Origin: Pseudolabrys sp035718275
Lineage (GTDB): Bacteria; Pseudomonadota; Alphaproteobacteria; Rhizobiales; Xanthobacteraceae
Reading direction: 5' to 3'
Length of the DNA: 64,000 nt
NCBI GenBank assembly: GCA_035718275.1
Contig: DASTHI010000008.1
Location: forward strand, 101,229-165,228
The position numbers were made by a program, and so were the translations under genes. Below the pieces are notes generated by a model. The model was given only the letters and a program-made list of their open reading frames with translations. It had not been told where the DNA came from and made no database searches. Shown here piece after piece: positions 24,384 to 33,497 of the stretch (the stretch's first letter is position 1; every line of letters begins with the position of its first letter).

Positions 24384-25583
24384 ATGGCATCAAAAGACCA
24401 AATCGACCAGGACGCGCTCGCGGCAGAGTGGGGGCTGGCGCTTGAATCGGATTCAGGCGCCGCCACGTCAAATGAGGAGGCATCTGCAGGAGGATCCGAC
24501 GAAGCGGCAGCGCAGTGGGCTTCGATGGTTGACGATGGCGGCGGACTGCAGGCCGCCAAGGGCGGTGCCGAACGCGTTCTAAATCAGGAGGAGATCGACA
24601 GCCTGCTAGGCTTCAGCCTTGCGGACGTGTCGCTCAACGACAATTCGGGCATTCGGGCGATCATCGATTCGGCGATGGTCTCTTACGAACGATTGCCGAT
24701 GCTCGAGATCGTCTTCGACCGGCTTGTGCGGTTGATGACGACCAGTCTGCGCAACTTCACCTCCGACAACGTCGAAGTTTCGCTGGACCGGATCACGTCT
24801 GTGCGGTTCGGCGACTACCTGAATTCGATTCCGCTTCCCGCGATACTGGCCGTGTTCAAGGCCGAGGAGTGGGACAACTTTGGACTGGCCACCGTCAATT
24901 CTAGCCTCATCTACTCGATCATCGACGTGCTCCTCGGCGGACGCCGCGGTCAGAGCGCGATCCGAGTTGAGGGACGGCCTTATACGACGATCGAGACCAA
25001 TCTGGTCAAACGCATGATCGAGGTCGTCCTTGCGGATGCTGAGCTCGCTTTCAAGCCGTTGTCGCCAGTGAAATTCAATATCGACCGGCTAGAGACGAAT
25101 CCTCGCTTCGCCGCGATTTCGCGCCCGGCCAATGCCGCCATTCTCGTGCGCTTGCGCATTGACATGGAAGACCGCGGCGGAACGATCGAATTGCTGCTGC
25201 CGTACGCCACGATAGAGCCGATCCGCGCGGTCTTGCTGCAGATGTTCATGGGCGAGAAGTTTGGCCGCGACCCGATCTGGGAGGGCCACCTCGCAACTGA
25301 AATCGGACAGGCGCAGATCGGTGTAGACGCGGTGCTCTACGAAGCCCGCCTGCCGTTGCGGCGCATGATGGGTCTCAATGTCGGCGATACGCTGATGCTT
25401 GAGATCAAGCCGGACGCGATGGTGGCGGTCCGGTGCGGACACATCACGCTTACCGAAGGACGGATGGGGCGTGTCGGCGACCGCGTGGCGGTTCGCGTGG
25501 CAAAACCGCTTCGCAAGCCGCGCACGACCTTCGCCATGTTCGAGAAGGCTGATGAGACAACAACTCCGATGGAGGTACCGTGA
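24384..25583 (+). CDS. fliM: Flagellar motor switch protein FliM
   Basis: FliM is the CheY-binding layer of the switch. An acidic N-terminal tail of about 65 residues precedes the EIDSLLGF motif, the CheY-P-binding peptide. The middle domain (SYERLPMLEIVFDRLVRLMT, later GGRRGQSAIRVEGRPYTTIE) and the C-terminal SpoA domain (VGDTLMLEIKPDAMVAVRCG) follow. At 399 residues it is longer than E. coli FliM (334), the surplus being at the N-terminus. The stop overlaps the next start (GTGA). fliN does not follow; it must lie outside the window. Confidence 0.92.
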   Translation: MASKDQIDQDALAAEWGLALESDSGAATSNEEASAGGSDEAAAQWASMVDDGGGLQAAKGGAERVLNQEEIDSLLGFSLADVSLNDNSGIRAIIDSAMVSYERLPMLEIVFDRLVRLMTTSLRNFTSDNVEVSLDRITSVRFGDYLNSIPLPAILAVFKAEEWDNFGLATVNSSLIYSIIDVLLGGRRGQSAIRVEGRPYTTIETNLVKRMIEVVLADAELAFKPLSPVKFNIDRLETNPRFAAISRPANAAILVRLRIDMEDRGGTIELLLPYATIEPIRAVLLQMFMGEKFGRDPIWEGHLATEIGQAQIGVDAVLYEARLPLRRMMGLNVGDTLMLEIKPDAMVAVRCGHITLTEGRMGRVGDRVAVRVAKPLRKPRTTFAMFEKADETTTPMEVP

Positions 25584-26011
25584 GCTACCACTATGGCTTC
25601 CTGGTCGAGACGATGGTCTCGGTCTTGCTCCTGCTCACGATTCTGTACTGCGTCCGACTCAATAAGCAGCTTCGTCTGCTCAAGGCTGACGAGCAGTCGT
25701 TGCGCGCGACCATTTCTGAACTGGTCACGGCGACGGAGATTGCGGACCGCGCAATCGCCGGCCTGAAATCGACCATGCAGCAAGGCGAACAGGCCTTGGC
25801 GCAAAGGCTGGAGCGTGGCGAGGCGCTCGCCGCCGAGCTCGACCTCAATCTTGCAGCGGGCAATCAATTGCTCGCAAGGCTGGTGCGCATCGCGGGATTG
25901 TCCCGCGCTGCGGATGAGCCTCAATCCGTTCAGGAGGCCAAGGCAGTGGCAGCGGCTGCGCAGGCCTTTGCCGATCGAACGCGCATACGGCTGAGCGACA
26001 AGGCTGCATGA
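25580..26011 (+). CDS. Membrane-anchored coiled-coil protein of the fliM operon (DUF6468-like)
   Basis: A 143-residue protein with one N-terminal membrane helix (FLVETMVSVLLLLTILYCVR) and a long coiled coil (about 28-100). I take it to be the DUF6468 family, found between fliM and a motE-like gene in many alphaproteobacteria; no function is established to my knowledge. It starts at a GTG that overlaps the fliM stop, with GGAGG ideally spaced before it, and its own stop overlaps the next gene. This tight coupling implies a stoichiometric role in the motor or export gate. Confidence 0.75.
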   Translation: MSYHYGFLVETMVSVLLLLTILYCVRLNKQLRLLKADEQSLRATISELVTATEIADRAIAGLKSTMQQGEQALAQRLERGEALAAELDLNLAAGNQLLARLVRIAGLSRAADEPQSVQEAKAVAAAAQAFADRTRIRLSDKAA

Positions 26012-26856
26012 CCTGGTTTGTGCGCGAGGTCCGCCTGATTCCGGTCGTCCTCTTTGCGACGATCAGCCTCTTTGCCCTCAAGGTATCCGGTCTCGTATTC
26101 GATGGCGGCTATACGTTGGCCGAACGGCTGCAGGCACGGTATGCGGATCGTGCGGGCGCATCCAGCGGCGCCGGTGGACAGGTTAATCCGACTGTCCAGC
26201 GTACCGCGGGTGAGCGCGACCGATCACCGGAGCAGGGCCAATTCAGCTTCAAATGGCCGGAAGGAGATGTGACCGGTTCGGTCGGCGCCGAAGATAAGCA
26301 AAGTACTCCCGGCCTCAAAGTGAGCGACAAACCGCCGGATCCCACGAAGCTTGAAGTTGCTGGCGCGACTGTACCGCTCGAGCCCGGACGCATCGCCTCG
26401 CCGGGCGAGCGTGCAGTCCTCGAGCGTTTGCAGAGCCGGCGCCAGGAGCTCGACACGCGCAACCGCGAATTGGAGATGCGCGAGAATTTGCTTAAAGCCG
26501 CCGAGAAGCGACTGGAAGCGAAAGTCATCGAACTCAAGGACACGGAAAGCCGCGTGAACAATGTCATGGGCACACGCGACAAGGTCGAGGCCGAACGCTT
26601 CAAGGGCATTGTTTCGATGTACGAGAACATGAAGGCAAAAGATGCGGCACGCATCTTCGACCGGCTCGACATGAGAATACTCGTTGACGTGTCAACACAG
26701 ATCAACCCCCGGAAGATGTCGGAAATTCTCGCGCAGATGTCGCCGGATGCAGCCGAGCGGTTGACGGTCGAGCTCGCCAGGCGCGCAGGCGCTCAGCCGA
26801 AGTCGCAAAATCCCGACCAGCTCCCCAAGATTGAAGGCAAGCCGGCGGCAAATTGA
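26008..26856 (+). CDS. MotE-like protein with MgtE-N/FliG-like C-terminal domain
   Basis: The 282-residue protein has an N-terminal membrane or signal helix (LIPVVLFATISLFALKVSGL), a low-complexity linker, a coiled coil from about 130 to 190 (RRQELDTRNRELEMRENLLK) and a C-terminal helical domain (MKAKDAARIFDRLDMRILVD and EILAQMSPDAAERLTVELAR) like the MgtE intracellular N domain. In Sinorhizobium MotE is a periplasmic partner of the motor protein MotC. The name here is by similarity of plan and operon position; motC is not in the window. Confidence 0.7.
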   Translation: MTWFVREVRLIPVVLFATISLFALKVSGLVFDGGYTLAERLQARYADRAGASSGAGGQVNPTVQRTAGERDRSPEQGQFSFKWPEGDVTGSVGAEDKQSTPGLKVSDKPPDPTKLEVAGATVPLEPGRIASPGERAVLERLQSRRQELDTRNRELEMRENLLKAAEKRLEAKVIELKDTESRVNNVMGTRDKVEAERFKGIVSMYENMKAKDAARIFDRLDMRILVDVSTQINPRKMSEILAQMSPDAAERLTVELARRAGAQPKSQNPDQLPKIEGKPAAN

Positions 26857-26984
26857 GCGCGCAAGACCAAGTGCGAAGCGCCGTGCTGTCAGGTGGCGAC
26901 ATCATTCAAATGGACACAACTGGAATCCCTTGCACTCGCGCAAAGGTTGTACCATGATCGTCCAGGGTGAACCGGGGGACTTTC

Positions 26985-27455
26985 ATGCGTCGGGCCTTTC
27001 GCATCGCGATACTTGGCCTTTTATTGGCGGGCTGTGCGGGTCGAGACCCGCAACCTATTGCTACCGTGCAGCCGCAGGACGCGTACGCGGACTGCGCCAT
27101 GATCCAAGCTGAAATTCAAGCCAACAACATTAAAGTCAAAGAGCTCGCAGACGAGCAGGGCCTCAAGGTAGCGCAGAATGTAGCGGCCGGCGTGGCTGGT
27201 CTGGTCATTTGGCCTATTTGGTTCGCAATGGACTTCAAAGGTGCGGCGAGTAAAGACGTTGCGGCTCTCCAAGCGCGTCAGCAGTATCTTGCGACACTGG
27301 CTACTCAGAGGTGCGCCGCTCCTCCGGCAGCTGCTTCTAAACACCCTCCCCGCGAGCGCACTGTGAGGGCATCCGCTTCCGATCCCGCGCCACCGGCGCC
27401 TCAAGCGACCGCCGAACCCGAACCGCTGGCTTCATATAAAGAAGAGCCTCACTAG
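26985..27455 (+). CDS. Small lipoprotein of unknown function
   Basis: The leader RRAFRIAILGLLLAGC ends in a clear lipobox (LAGC), so the mature protein should be lipid-anchored. The body has a helical region and a hydrophobic stretch (VAAGVAGLVIWPIWFAMDF), followed by a proline/alanine-rich tail. The ATG at 26985 is preferred because GGGGGA lies upstream. It stands between the motE-like gene and the giant TPR gene on the same strand, but 128 and 226 bp apart from them, so cotranscription is uncertain. Confidence 0.7.
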   Translation: MRRAFRIAILGLLLAGCAGRDPQPIATVQPQDAYADCAMIQAEIQANNIKVKELADEQGLKVAQNVAAGVAGLVIWPIWFAMDFKGAASKDVAALQARQQYLATLATQRCAAPPAAASKHPPRERTVRASASDPAPPAPQATAEPEPLASYKEEPH

Positions 27456-27616
27456 AGTCCGTTAGTTCACCGGCCAAATGACTCTCGCGGTCATTAGAAT
27501 GATGCGCCAGGATACTTGCTCCAAATTGCTGCAGGCTGACAGTCAAGCATATGGGGGCTCCCCGGAACGGGCGTAAAAGCTGCGGCGGCGAGGATCCATT
27601 GGCAAGCACCGCATCC

Positions 27617-27631
27617 TTAACGCCTCGTTAA
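27617..27631. promoter_or_regulatory. Full CtrA box (TTAA-N7-TTAA) before the giant TPR gene
   Basis: TTAACGCCTCGTTAA matches the CtrA consensus exactly and is itself partly palindromic. It lies 50 bp before the ATG at 27682, a position typical for an activating CtrA site overlapping the -35 region. Confidence 0.6.
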
Positions 27632-27681
27632 ACGGCGGCTCATAGGCTGTCGCGGCCGGCAGTTGCCGGCTGGAACTGTTC

Positions 27682-30600
27682 ATGACGTCTTCGTCAGCCC
27701 GGACGAGATCGAGATGGATACTCGTGCTCGCGAGGTTGCTTCTGCAACCGCGGCGGCGGAAGCGCATTTGTGTTCTTTCTTTTTTTGCCGGCGCCCTGCT
27801 GTTCGCCGGCGGTTCACACGCGTCTGCCGATAGTCTTGTAAAGGGAGAGGTCAAAACCCTCACCGACGGCGGCTTCGCGCGGCTTTTATTCCAGTTCGAG
27901 GAAGCGGTTGAGGTCAATGTCCGCGTGTCCGGTGCCATAATCGTCGTCAATTTCAAGAAGCCGGTTGATGTCGCAGTTGAAAAGCTGAACGTCACTGCGC
28001 CGGACTACGTCAGCGCGGCTAGGCGCGATCCCGACGGGAGCGCAATCCGGATTGCGCTAGCCCATAAAGTGAAGGTGAACACGATCTCAGCAGCTGAAAG
28101 ACTTTATGTCGATTTGTTGCCGGAAAACTGGAAGGGACCGACGCCCGGCCTGCCGCAAGAGGTCATCGACGAACTCGTGCGCCGCGCGCGCGAGGCGGAA
28201 AGTCAATTGCACCGCCAGCGTGTCGCCGAAAGGCAGAAAAAGCCGCCTCTCGTCAGGGTCAAGGTCGCCAGTCAGCCGACCTTTGTGCGTTACATTTTTG
28301 TGCTGCCCGACACCGTCAATGTCGTTCCCGAACGTGCGGACGGAAGGGTCGTTCTTAATTTCGATCAGCAGGTCATTTGGGACCTCGCGGACGCCAAGGC
28401 TGCGCTTCCTCCAAGTCTGAAATCGATCGAAGCCGAGGTTGACTTCAATTCATCCGCCGTCGTTTTTGCGCTCAACGGCACGCCGGAAGTCCGCACATTC
28501 CGCGAAGATCGCAGCATCATCCTTGACGTGGGGCGTGAACCCGCTGGTTCCAGGGACACTCGCAAGACATCGGGCCAAGCCGATGACACCAAGACGCAGG
28601 CCGAAGCACTGATGGCCGCGAAGGAGGTGATGGCCCAGAAAAAATCGTCAGAAAGCGCGTCTGCTGCTGAGCAGCCGAAATCGGGCCGTCTGGAAGACGG
28701 TGGACGAAGATCTGATTCCAAAGTTCATCAAGGCGCGCCCGCCCAAAGTGCTCCGCCGAAAGCCGAAGCTGCGCCGCGCAAGACTTCCGAAACGCCGGCT
28801 GCCGCGCCGAGGGCCTCTGCTGATGCTGAAAGCGCGGCGATGCCCGCGCGAGGATCCTCAAAGAAACAAGCCGACGCGGAAGCGGATGCAGCACCGGCAT
28901 CGCGCGTTTCTGCGCGATCGGCGGATGCATCCTTTGATTCCATGCCCGCGGCAAACAAAGAGCGTGCCCCCCCGCCGGAACCGACAGGAACGGAGTCGCG
29001 CCCGGTTCAGAATGCCAATTCCGCACTGCCTGCGGTCAATCCAAACGCCGTCGTCGTGGCAAGCCTGCACCAATCGGGGAGTTCTCTGCGCATCGAGTTT
29101 CCATTTCCCGTGAGCACGCCTGCCGCAGTTTTTCACCGCGGTGATCAACTTTGGCTCATATTCGACAGCAAGGCCCAGTTCGATCTGTCGGCGATTCGTG
29201 CAGATGATGAAATCGGAATTCGGGACGTGTCGTTTCAACGTGCCCAGGATGGCGCCGCGATCGTGCGGCTCAGACTTCTGCGACCGCGAATGACCAGTCT
29301 TGAGGCCGATGGTCCTGCCTGGATTGTTTCCATTGGCCACACACCCAGTACAGCAACGCGGCCGCTTGGCGTCGCTCGCAGCATCGTAGGCAAGAACAGG
29401 GCAAGCCTCGCAATCCCGTTCGATCATCCGAGCGCGATTCACGAGATCGACGACCCCGCTGTCGGCGACAGGCTCATGGTCGTCACCGGGCTCGGACCCG
29501 CGCGTGGATTTCTCAAGGTTCAGGAGTTCGTGGAGTTGCGAGTGCTGCCTTCGACCCACGGGGTGGTGATCCAGAATGTTGCCGACGACATGACCGCGGA
29601 ACTGAGCGCTGACAAGATCATGATTGGCCGGCCCGGCGGTCTATCCCTGTCGGCTACCGCACTCGGGCAGCAACAGGTTGCTATCAATTTCCGTGCGTAC
29701 ACTTTCGACACGCAACTCTGGGGCTTCGACCGCGATGCACCCTTCAATGCGCGGCAATCGGAGCTGGTTCGCCTCGCTGCCGCCGCGCCTTTGGCCAGGA
29801 AGCGTCAGGCTCGGCTGAATCTTGCGCGCTTCTACCTTGCCAAGCAAATGGCGCCCGAAGCCAAAGCCGTGCTGGATGTAGCCCTGTCGGACCAGCACGG
29901 CTCGGATGATGTGACGGGCAGCGTCCTTACGGCTGTCGCTGATGTGATGCTCGATCGACCCGAGGAAGCGCTGAAGCAGCTGTCAAAACCTCAAATTAGC
30001 AACCAGCAGGACGCACCGATCTGGCGGGCCATTGCATATGCGAAGCAAGGGCGATGGTCCGATGCGCGCAACATCTTCAAATCAGTGAGCGCAGCCATTG
30101 GTGCATTGCCGATCGAATTGCAACGGATGGTACTCAAGGAGGCGCTGCGCTCCGCGATCGAGGCGCGTGATTTCAACAACGCCACAAAAGTGGCCAGTGA
30201 ATTTGAAACCGTCGGTATTCCGGCTGAGTTCGAACCGACCGTCAATGTGCTGATTGGCCGTCTCTACGAAGGCCTTGGCCGCAATGAAGACGCGCTGTCA
30301 AGCTATCGTGCCGCGGCGACGTCCAATGACCGGCGCGCTGCGGCGCAGGGCCGGCTGCGGGAGTTGCTGCTCACTTTCGCGACCGGCGGCATGGGCCGAA
30401 AAGACCTTACCAATGATCTGGAGACGCTCACGACTGTCTGGCGGGGGGACGAGACCGAAACAGAAGGATTGAAGGTCCTCGCTCACCTTTACACGGAAGA
30501 CAGCCGCTACCGCGACGCCTTTCACGTAATGCGCACCGCGCTCCTTGCCCATCCCAACTCCGACATGACGCGCAAGATTCAGGATGAGGCGGCTGTCACC

Positions 30601-31593
30601 TTCGAAAACCTATTTCTCGGCGGCAAGGGAGAGGCTCTTGCGCCGATCGAAGCCCTAGGCCTTTTCTACGATTTTCGCGAATTGACGCCGATCGGCCGCC
30701 GCGGCGATGAAATGATCCGCAGGCTCGCCGATCGATTGGTTTCGGTCGATCTGCTCGATCAGGCGGCGGAGTTGCTGCAGCACCAGGTCGATCATCGTTT
30801 GCAGGGTGCGGCCCGGGCGCAGGTCGCAACGCGACTGGCCATCATCTATCTGTTGAACCGAAAACCGGATCGCGCCCTCGCGACCTTGCAGGCCACGCGG
30901 GTCACGGACTTGTCAAACGACTTGCGGGATCAACGTCTCCTGCTCGAGGCTCGCGCGATGTCCAATCTCGGGCGCCACGATCTTGCGCTTGAATTGATCG
31001 CGAACATCACCTCACGTGAGGCGACAAGATTGCGCTCCGACGTGTTGTGGGCGGCACGTCGCTGGAGACAAGCAGGAGAGCAGATCGAGTTGCTCTATGG
31101 CGAACGCTGGCGGGAATTTGCGCCTCTCAACGAGACAGAACGCTCCGATATCCTCAGGGCGGCAATCTGCTACGCGCTTAGCGAGGAGGTGATAGGGGTT
31201 TCGCGCCTGCGCGAAAAGTATGAGGCGAAGTTCGCCGACGGTCCGGACCGCCGTGCATTCGAGATTGTGACCGCGCCGATTGGCACCAGCGCCGCCGAAT
31301 TTCAAGACGTTGCAAAAAAGTTGGCAAGCATTGATACGCTCGACGCGTTCCTCCACGACCTGCAAAGTCGCTACCCCGAGCCGCCAGCGGACGGCCGGCC
31401 GGGCTCTGCCTCCGGGGAGGGGGCTTTTCTCGCGCCTCGCGGAGAAAAACGCAGTCGGCCCTCGGCACGTCCGGTCTCGCTATCTCCGATAGGGGCGGCC
31501 AGCCGCAATGGTCCGGACAACGCAGCGCGCGGACCCGACAGGCAGCCGACAGGCGCGATTTCACTTTCCAATCCGCGTCAGCGGCCAAACTGA
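27682..31593 (+). CDS. Very large TPR protein, exported, of unknown function
   Basis: At 1303 residues this is the longest gene here. A signal peptide (about residues 25-50, ending ASA) is followed by an AMIN-like beta region (KTLTDGGFARLLFQFEEAVE), a coiled stretch, a Ser/Ala/Lys-rich disordered linker (about 290-460), and a second AMIN-like region (LHQSGSSLRIEFPFPVSTPA). About 600 residues of helical TPR/SEL-type repeats follow (LNLARFYLAKQMAPEAKAVL, IGRLYEGLGRNEDALSSYRA), with a Pro/Gly/Arg-rich tail. AMIN domains bind peptidoglycan or guide envelope proteins, so a periplasmic scaffold is plausible. It lies between fliLM and fliOP under a full CtrA box. I know no assigned role. Confidence 0.75.
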   Translation: MTSSSARTRSRWILVLARLLLQPRRRKRICVLSFFAGALLFAGGSHASADSLVKGEVKTLTDGGFARLLFQFEEAVEVNVRVSGAIIVVNFKKPVDVAVEKLNVTAPDYVSAARRDPDGSAIRIALAHKVKVNTISAAERLYVDLLPENWKGPTPGLPQEVIDELVRRAREAESQLHRQRVAERQKKPPLVRVKVASQPTFVRYIFVLPDTVNVVPERADGRVVLNFDQQVIWDLADAKAALPPSLKSIEAEVDFNSSAVVFALNGTPEVRTFREDRSIILDVGREPAGSRDTRKTSGQADDTKTQAEALMAAKEVMAQKKSSESASAAEQPKSGRLEDGGRRSDSKVHQGAPAQSAPPKAEAAPRKTSETPAAAPRASADAESAAMPARGSSKKQADAEADAAPASRVSARSADASFDSMPAANKERAPPPEPTGTESRPVQNANSALPAVNPNAVVVASLHQSGSSLRIEFPFPVSTPAAVFHRGDQLWLIFDSKAQFDLSAIRADDEIGIRDVSFQRAQDGAAIVRLRLLRPRMTSLEADGPAWIVSIGHTPSTATRPLGVARSIVGKNRASLAIPFDHPSAIHEIDDPAVGDRLMVVTGLGPARGFLKVQEFVELRVLPSTHGVVIQNVADDMTAELSADKIMIGRPGGLSLSATALGQQQVAINFRAYTFDTQLWGFDRDAPFNARQSELVRLAAAAPLARKRQARLNLARFYLAKQMAPEAKAVLDVALSDQHGSDDVTGSVLTAVADVMLDRPEEALKQLSKPQISNQQDAPIWRAIAYAKQGRWSDARNIFKSVSAAIGALPIELQRMVLKEALRSAIEARDFNNATKVASEFETVGIPAEFEPTVNVLIGRLYEGLGRNEDALSSYRAAATSNDRRAAAQGRLRELLLTFATGGMGRKDLTNDLETLTTVWRGDETETEGLKVLAHLYTEDSRYRDAFHVMRTALLAHPNSDMTRKIQDEAAVTFENLFLGGKGEALAPIEALGLFYDFRELTPIGRRGDEMIRRLADRLVSVDLLDQAAELLQHQVDHRLQGAARAQVATRLAIIYLLNRKPDRALATLQATRVTDLSNDLRDQRLLLEARAMSNLGRHDLALELIANITSREATRLRSDVLWAARRWRQAGEQIELLYGERWREFAPLNETERSDILRAAICYALSEEVIGVSRLREKYEAKFADGPDRRAFEIVTAPIGTSAAEFQDVAKKLASIDTLDAFLHDLQSRYPEPPADGRPGSASGEGAFLAPRGEKRSRPSARPVSLSPIGAASRNGPDNAARGPDRQPTGAISLSNPRQRPN

Positions 31594-31624
31594 CGAGCAC
31601 CCGGGGGCTTATTAAATTGCCAGT

Positions 31625-32383
31625 TTAGGCGCCGTAACTCTGAATGAGCGATCCCGCGACCAGGCTCCAGCCATCGACAAGCACGAAAAAGATGAGCTTG
31701 AAAGGCAATGAGACCACAACAGGGGGCAGCATCATCATTCCCATCGACATGAGCACCGAAGCAACGACAAGGTCGATGATTAGGAAAGGAAGAAAAAGCA
31801 AAAATCCTATTTCGAAGGCCCGCTTGAGCTCTGAAATCATGAACGCGGGCACGAGCACCCTCAGCGAGAGGTCTTCCGGTTTTGCGGGCTCCGGTTCCTT
31901 CGCCATGTCGACGAACAGCTTGAGATCCTTCTCGCGCACGTTCTTTTGCATGAAAGCACGCAGCGGTTCGGAGCCGCGTTCGAATGCCTGCTCGGCGGTG
32001 ATCTCGTTGGCGACCAGCGGTCTTACACCGGTTTCATAGGCGCGTTGCAGCGCCGGCCCCATCACGAACGCGGTCAGGAAAAGAGCAAGCGAGACTATGA
32101 CCGCATTGGGCGGCGCAGTTGCAGTGCCGAGTGCAGTCCGCAGCAGAGAGAGAACCACGACGATGCGCGTGAATGAGGTCATCATGACAAGAATCGAGGG
32201 TGCAAGGGAAAGCACCGTGAGCAGCGCGATCATCTGAATGACGCGCTCGGTCAGGCCCGTGCCTTGTCCAAAGTTGACACTGATGTCCTGTGCCGCGAGC
32301 GGAGTCGCTGTCGCCAGCAGGGTCCCTGCTACTCCGACCGCCACCGTCAAAAGACGGACTCGGCGGCCAGAAGTGCCTCTCAC
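31625..32383 (-). CDS. fliP: Flagellar export gate protein FliP
   Basis: A 252-residue membrane protein of the type III export gate (with FliQ and FliR). A cleavable signal (VRLLTVAVGVAGTLLATATPLAAQ) precedes four membrane helices, with the signature LTVLSLAPSILVMMTSFTRI and, later, VLVPAFMISELKRAFEIGFL and VASVLMSMGMMMLPPVVVSL. Its start overlaps the fliO stop (ATGA). It is convergent with the giant TPR gene. Confidence 0.94.
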   Translation of the reverse strand: MRGTSGRRVRLLTVAVGVAGTLLATATPLAAQDISVNFGQGTGLTERVIQMIALLTVLSLAPSILVMMTSFTRIVVVLSLLRTALGTATAPPNAVIVSLALFLTAFVMGPALQRAYETGVRPLVANEITAEQAFERGSEPLRAFMQKNVREKDLKLFVDMAKEPEPAKPEDLSLRVLVPAFMISELKRAFEIGFLLFLPFLIIDLVVASVLMSMGMMMLPPVVVSLPFKLIFFVLVDGWSLVAGSLIQSYGA

Positions 32384-33300
32384 GATTTTCCCGGTGGACG
32401 GCCTAGCAAGCTGGCCATCTCCTCTTCGAGATTTTCATAAAGATTCTTGCCCGGTGTTGGGGCGGGCTCGGTCCGCGGCTCGGGCTTGAATTCAAACTTG
32501 GGCTCGGATTTTGCTTCGAATTTGGGTTCTATTCTCGCCTTCAATTCGCGCTGCGCGACCCGCGCCGGGATCTCGGTGCCTTTGCCCGAACTGGCGGTCT
32601 GCCCGGCAAGCGGATCGGCCGCTGCAGGACGTCCTTCCGGTGCCGTCGGGCGGCGTAAGGCGGCCTCAAGCTGCTGCGCCATCTCGGCCAGGTTGTGATC
32701 GGATTGTGCAACTGTGGATTCGACAAGGGGCGGCCGAGCGGCAGGTTCAGATCGCGGGGCCGGACCACCGAGATCGGGGGCGTTAAATCGCGGCGAGCCA
32801 TCGCCCAGCAGGCTTTCGGCGGCACGTCCACGAGACACGGGCTCGGATCCCGGCCAGGCGTCTTCCAGTGGGGTTGGGCGGCGGGAGACCGCAGGCGCCT
32901 CGCCGACCGGCTGAAGCGGCCAGCCATTTTCGGTTTGAGACGACGAGCGGGTCGCGGCATCGCCCGGTAAGGCGACTCGGGAGGACTCCCGTCCGATTTC
33001 GCGAGCGCCGATCGCACGCACGATATTGGGTTCGACCACAAGATCCGTTGGGCCGCCGATCATCAACAAGTGTTCGATGTTGTCACGGCGGATCAGCACC
33101 AGCCGTCTGCGCCCGTCAACGGTCGCGGCATCGATTACGGCAAGCCGAGGCTGGCGTCCGCGGCTCGTGTTTCCCAGCTTGTTCGACCCAAAGCGGCGCA
33201 CGAGCCAAGCCGTCAGCCCGATGAGAGCCAATACAACGAGAAATGCGACGAAGAACCGGGCGGCCAACGGCATCTCCGAGCCGAACAAGCTCTCGAACAT
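32380..33300 (-). CDS. fliO: FliO-like export apparatus protein
   Basis: FliO helps fold FliP. The protein has one membrane helix (ARFFVAFLVVLALIGLTAWL), then the FliO domain (RQPRLAVIDAATVDGRRRLV, RRDNIEHLLMIGGPTDLVVE), and a long disordered tail rich in Arg, Pro and Ala (about 125-306), much longer than in enteric FliO. The start at 33300 is chosen for its GGAG ribosome site. It is coupled to fliP by a four-base overlap and divergent from flgB. Confidence 0.82.
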   Translation of the reverse strand: MFESLFGSEMPLAARFFVAFLVVLALIGLTAWLVRRFGSNKLGNTSRGRQPRLAVIDAATVDGRRRLVLIRRDNIEHLLMIGGPTDLVVEPNIVRAIGAREIGRESSRVALPGDAATRSSSQTENGWPLQPVGEAPAVSRRPTPLEDAWPGSEPVSRGRAAESLLGDGSPRFNAPDLGGPAPRSEPAARPPLVESTVAQSDHNLAEMAQQLEAALRRPTAPEGRPAAADPLAGQTASSGKGTEIPARVAQRELKARIEPKFEAKSEPKFEFKPEPRTEPAPTPGKNLYENLEEEMASLLGRPPGKS

Positions 33301-33363
33301 CAAAACGCTCCATGTCGCTGCTGCCGCCGATCCGGCGAGAATCACCGAATGGTTTAGACACTA

Positions 33364-33378
33364 GGCACTATTTGCCGA
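33364..33378. promoter_or_regulatory. ftr-like palindrome before fliO
   Basis: On the minus strand TCGGCAAATAGTGCC keeps the CGGCAAAnnnTGCC pattern of the flagellar palindromes. It lies 64 bp before the fliO start; a sigma-54 promoter was not found here, so it may act as a repressor site. Confidence 0.4.
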
Positions 33379-33424
33379 CCTGAATACTAACAGAGTCCTA
33401 ACAAATAAAGTGGCAATTTGCGGT

Positions 33425-33439
33425 CCGGCAAAAATGCGG
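33425..33439. promoter_or_regulatory. Degenerate ftr-like site in the fliO-flgB region
   Basis: CCGGCAAAAATGCGG keeps the left half of the motif (CCGGCAAA) but not the TGCC right half. It is one of three such sequences between fliO and flgB. Confidence 0.3.
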
Positions 33440-33497
33440 CGATTTCTCGGGGTGCGGCTCTTTTCAGCCCGGTTCCAGTTGGGCTCTTTACTGTCCA

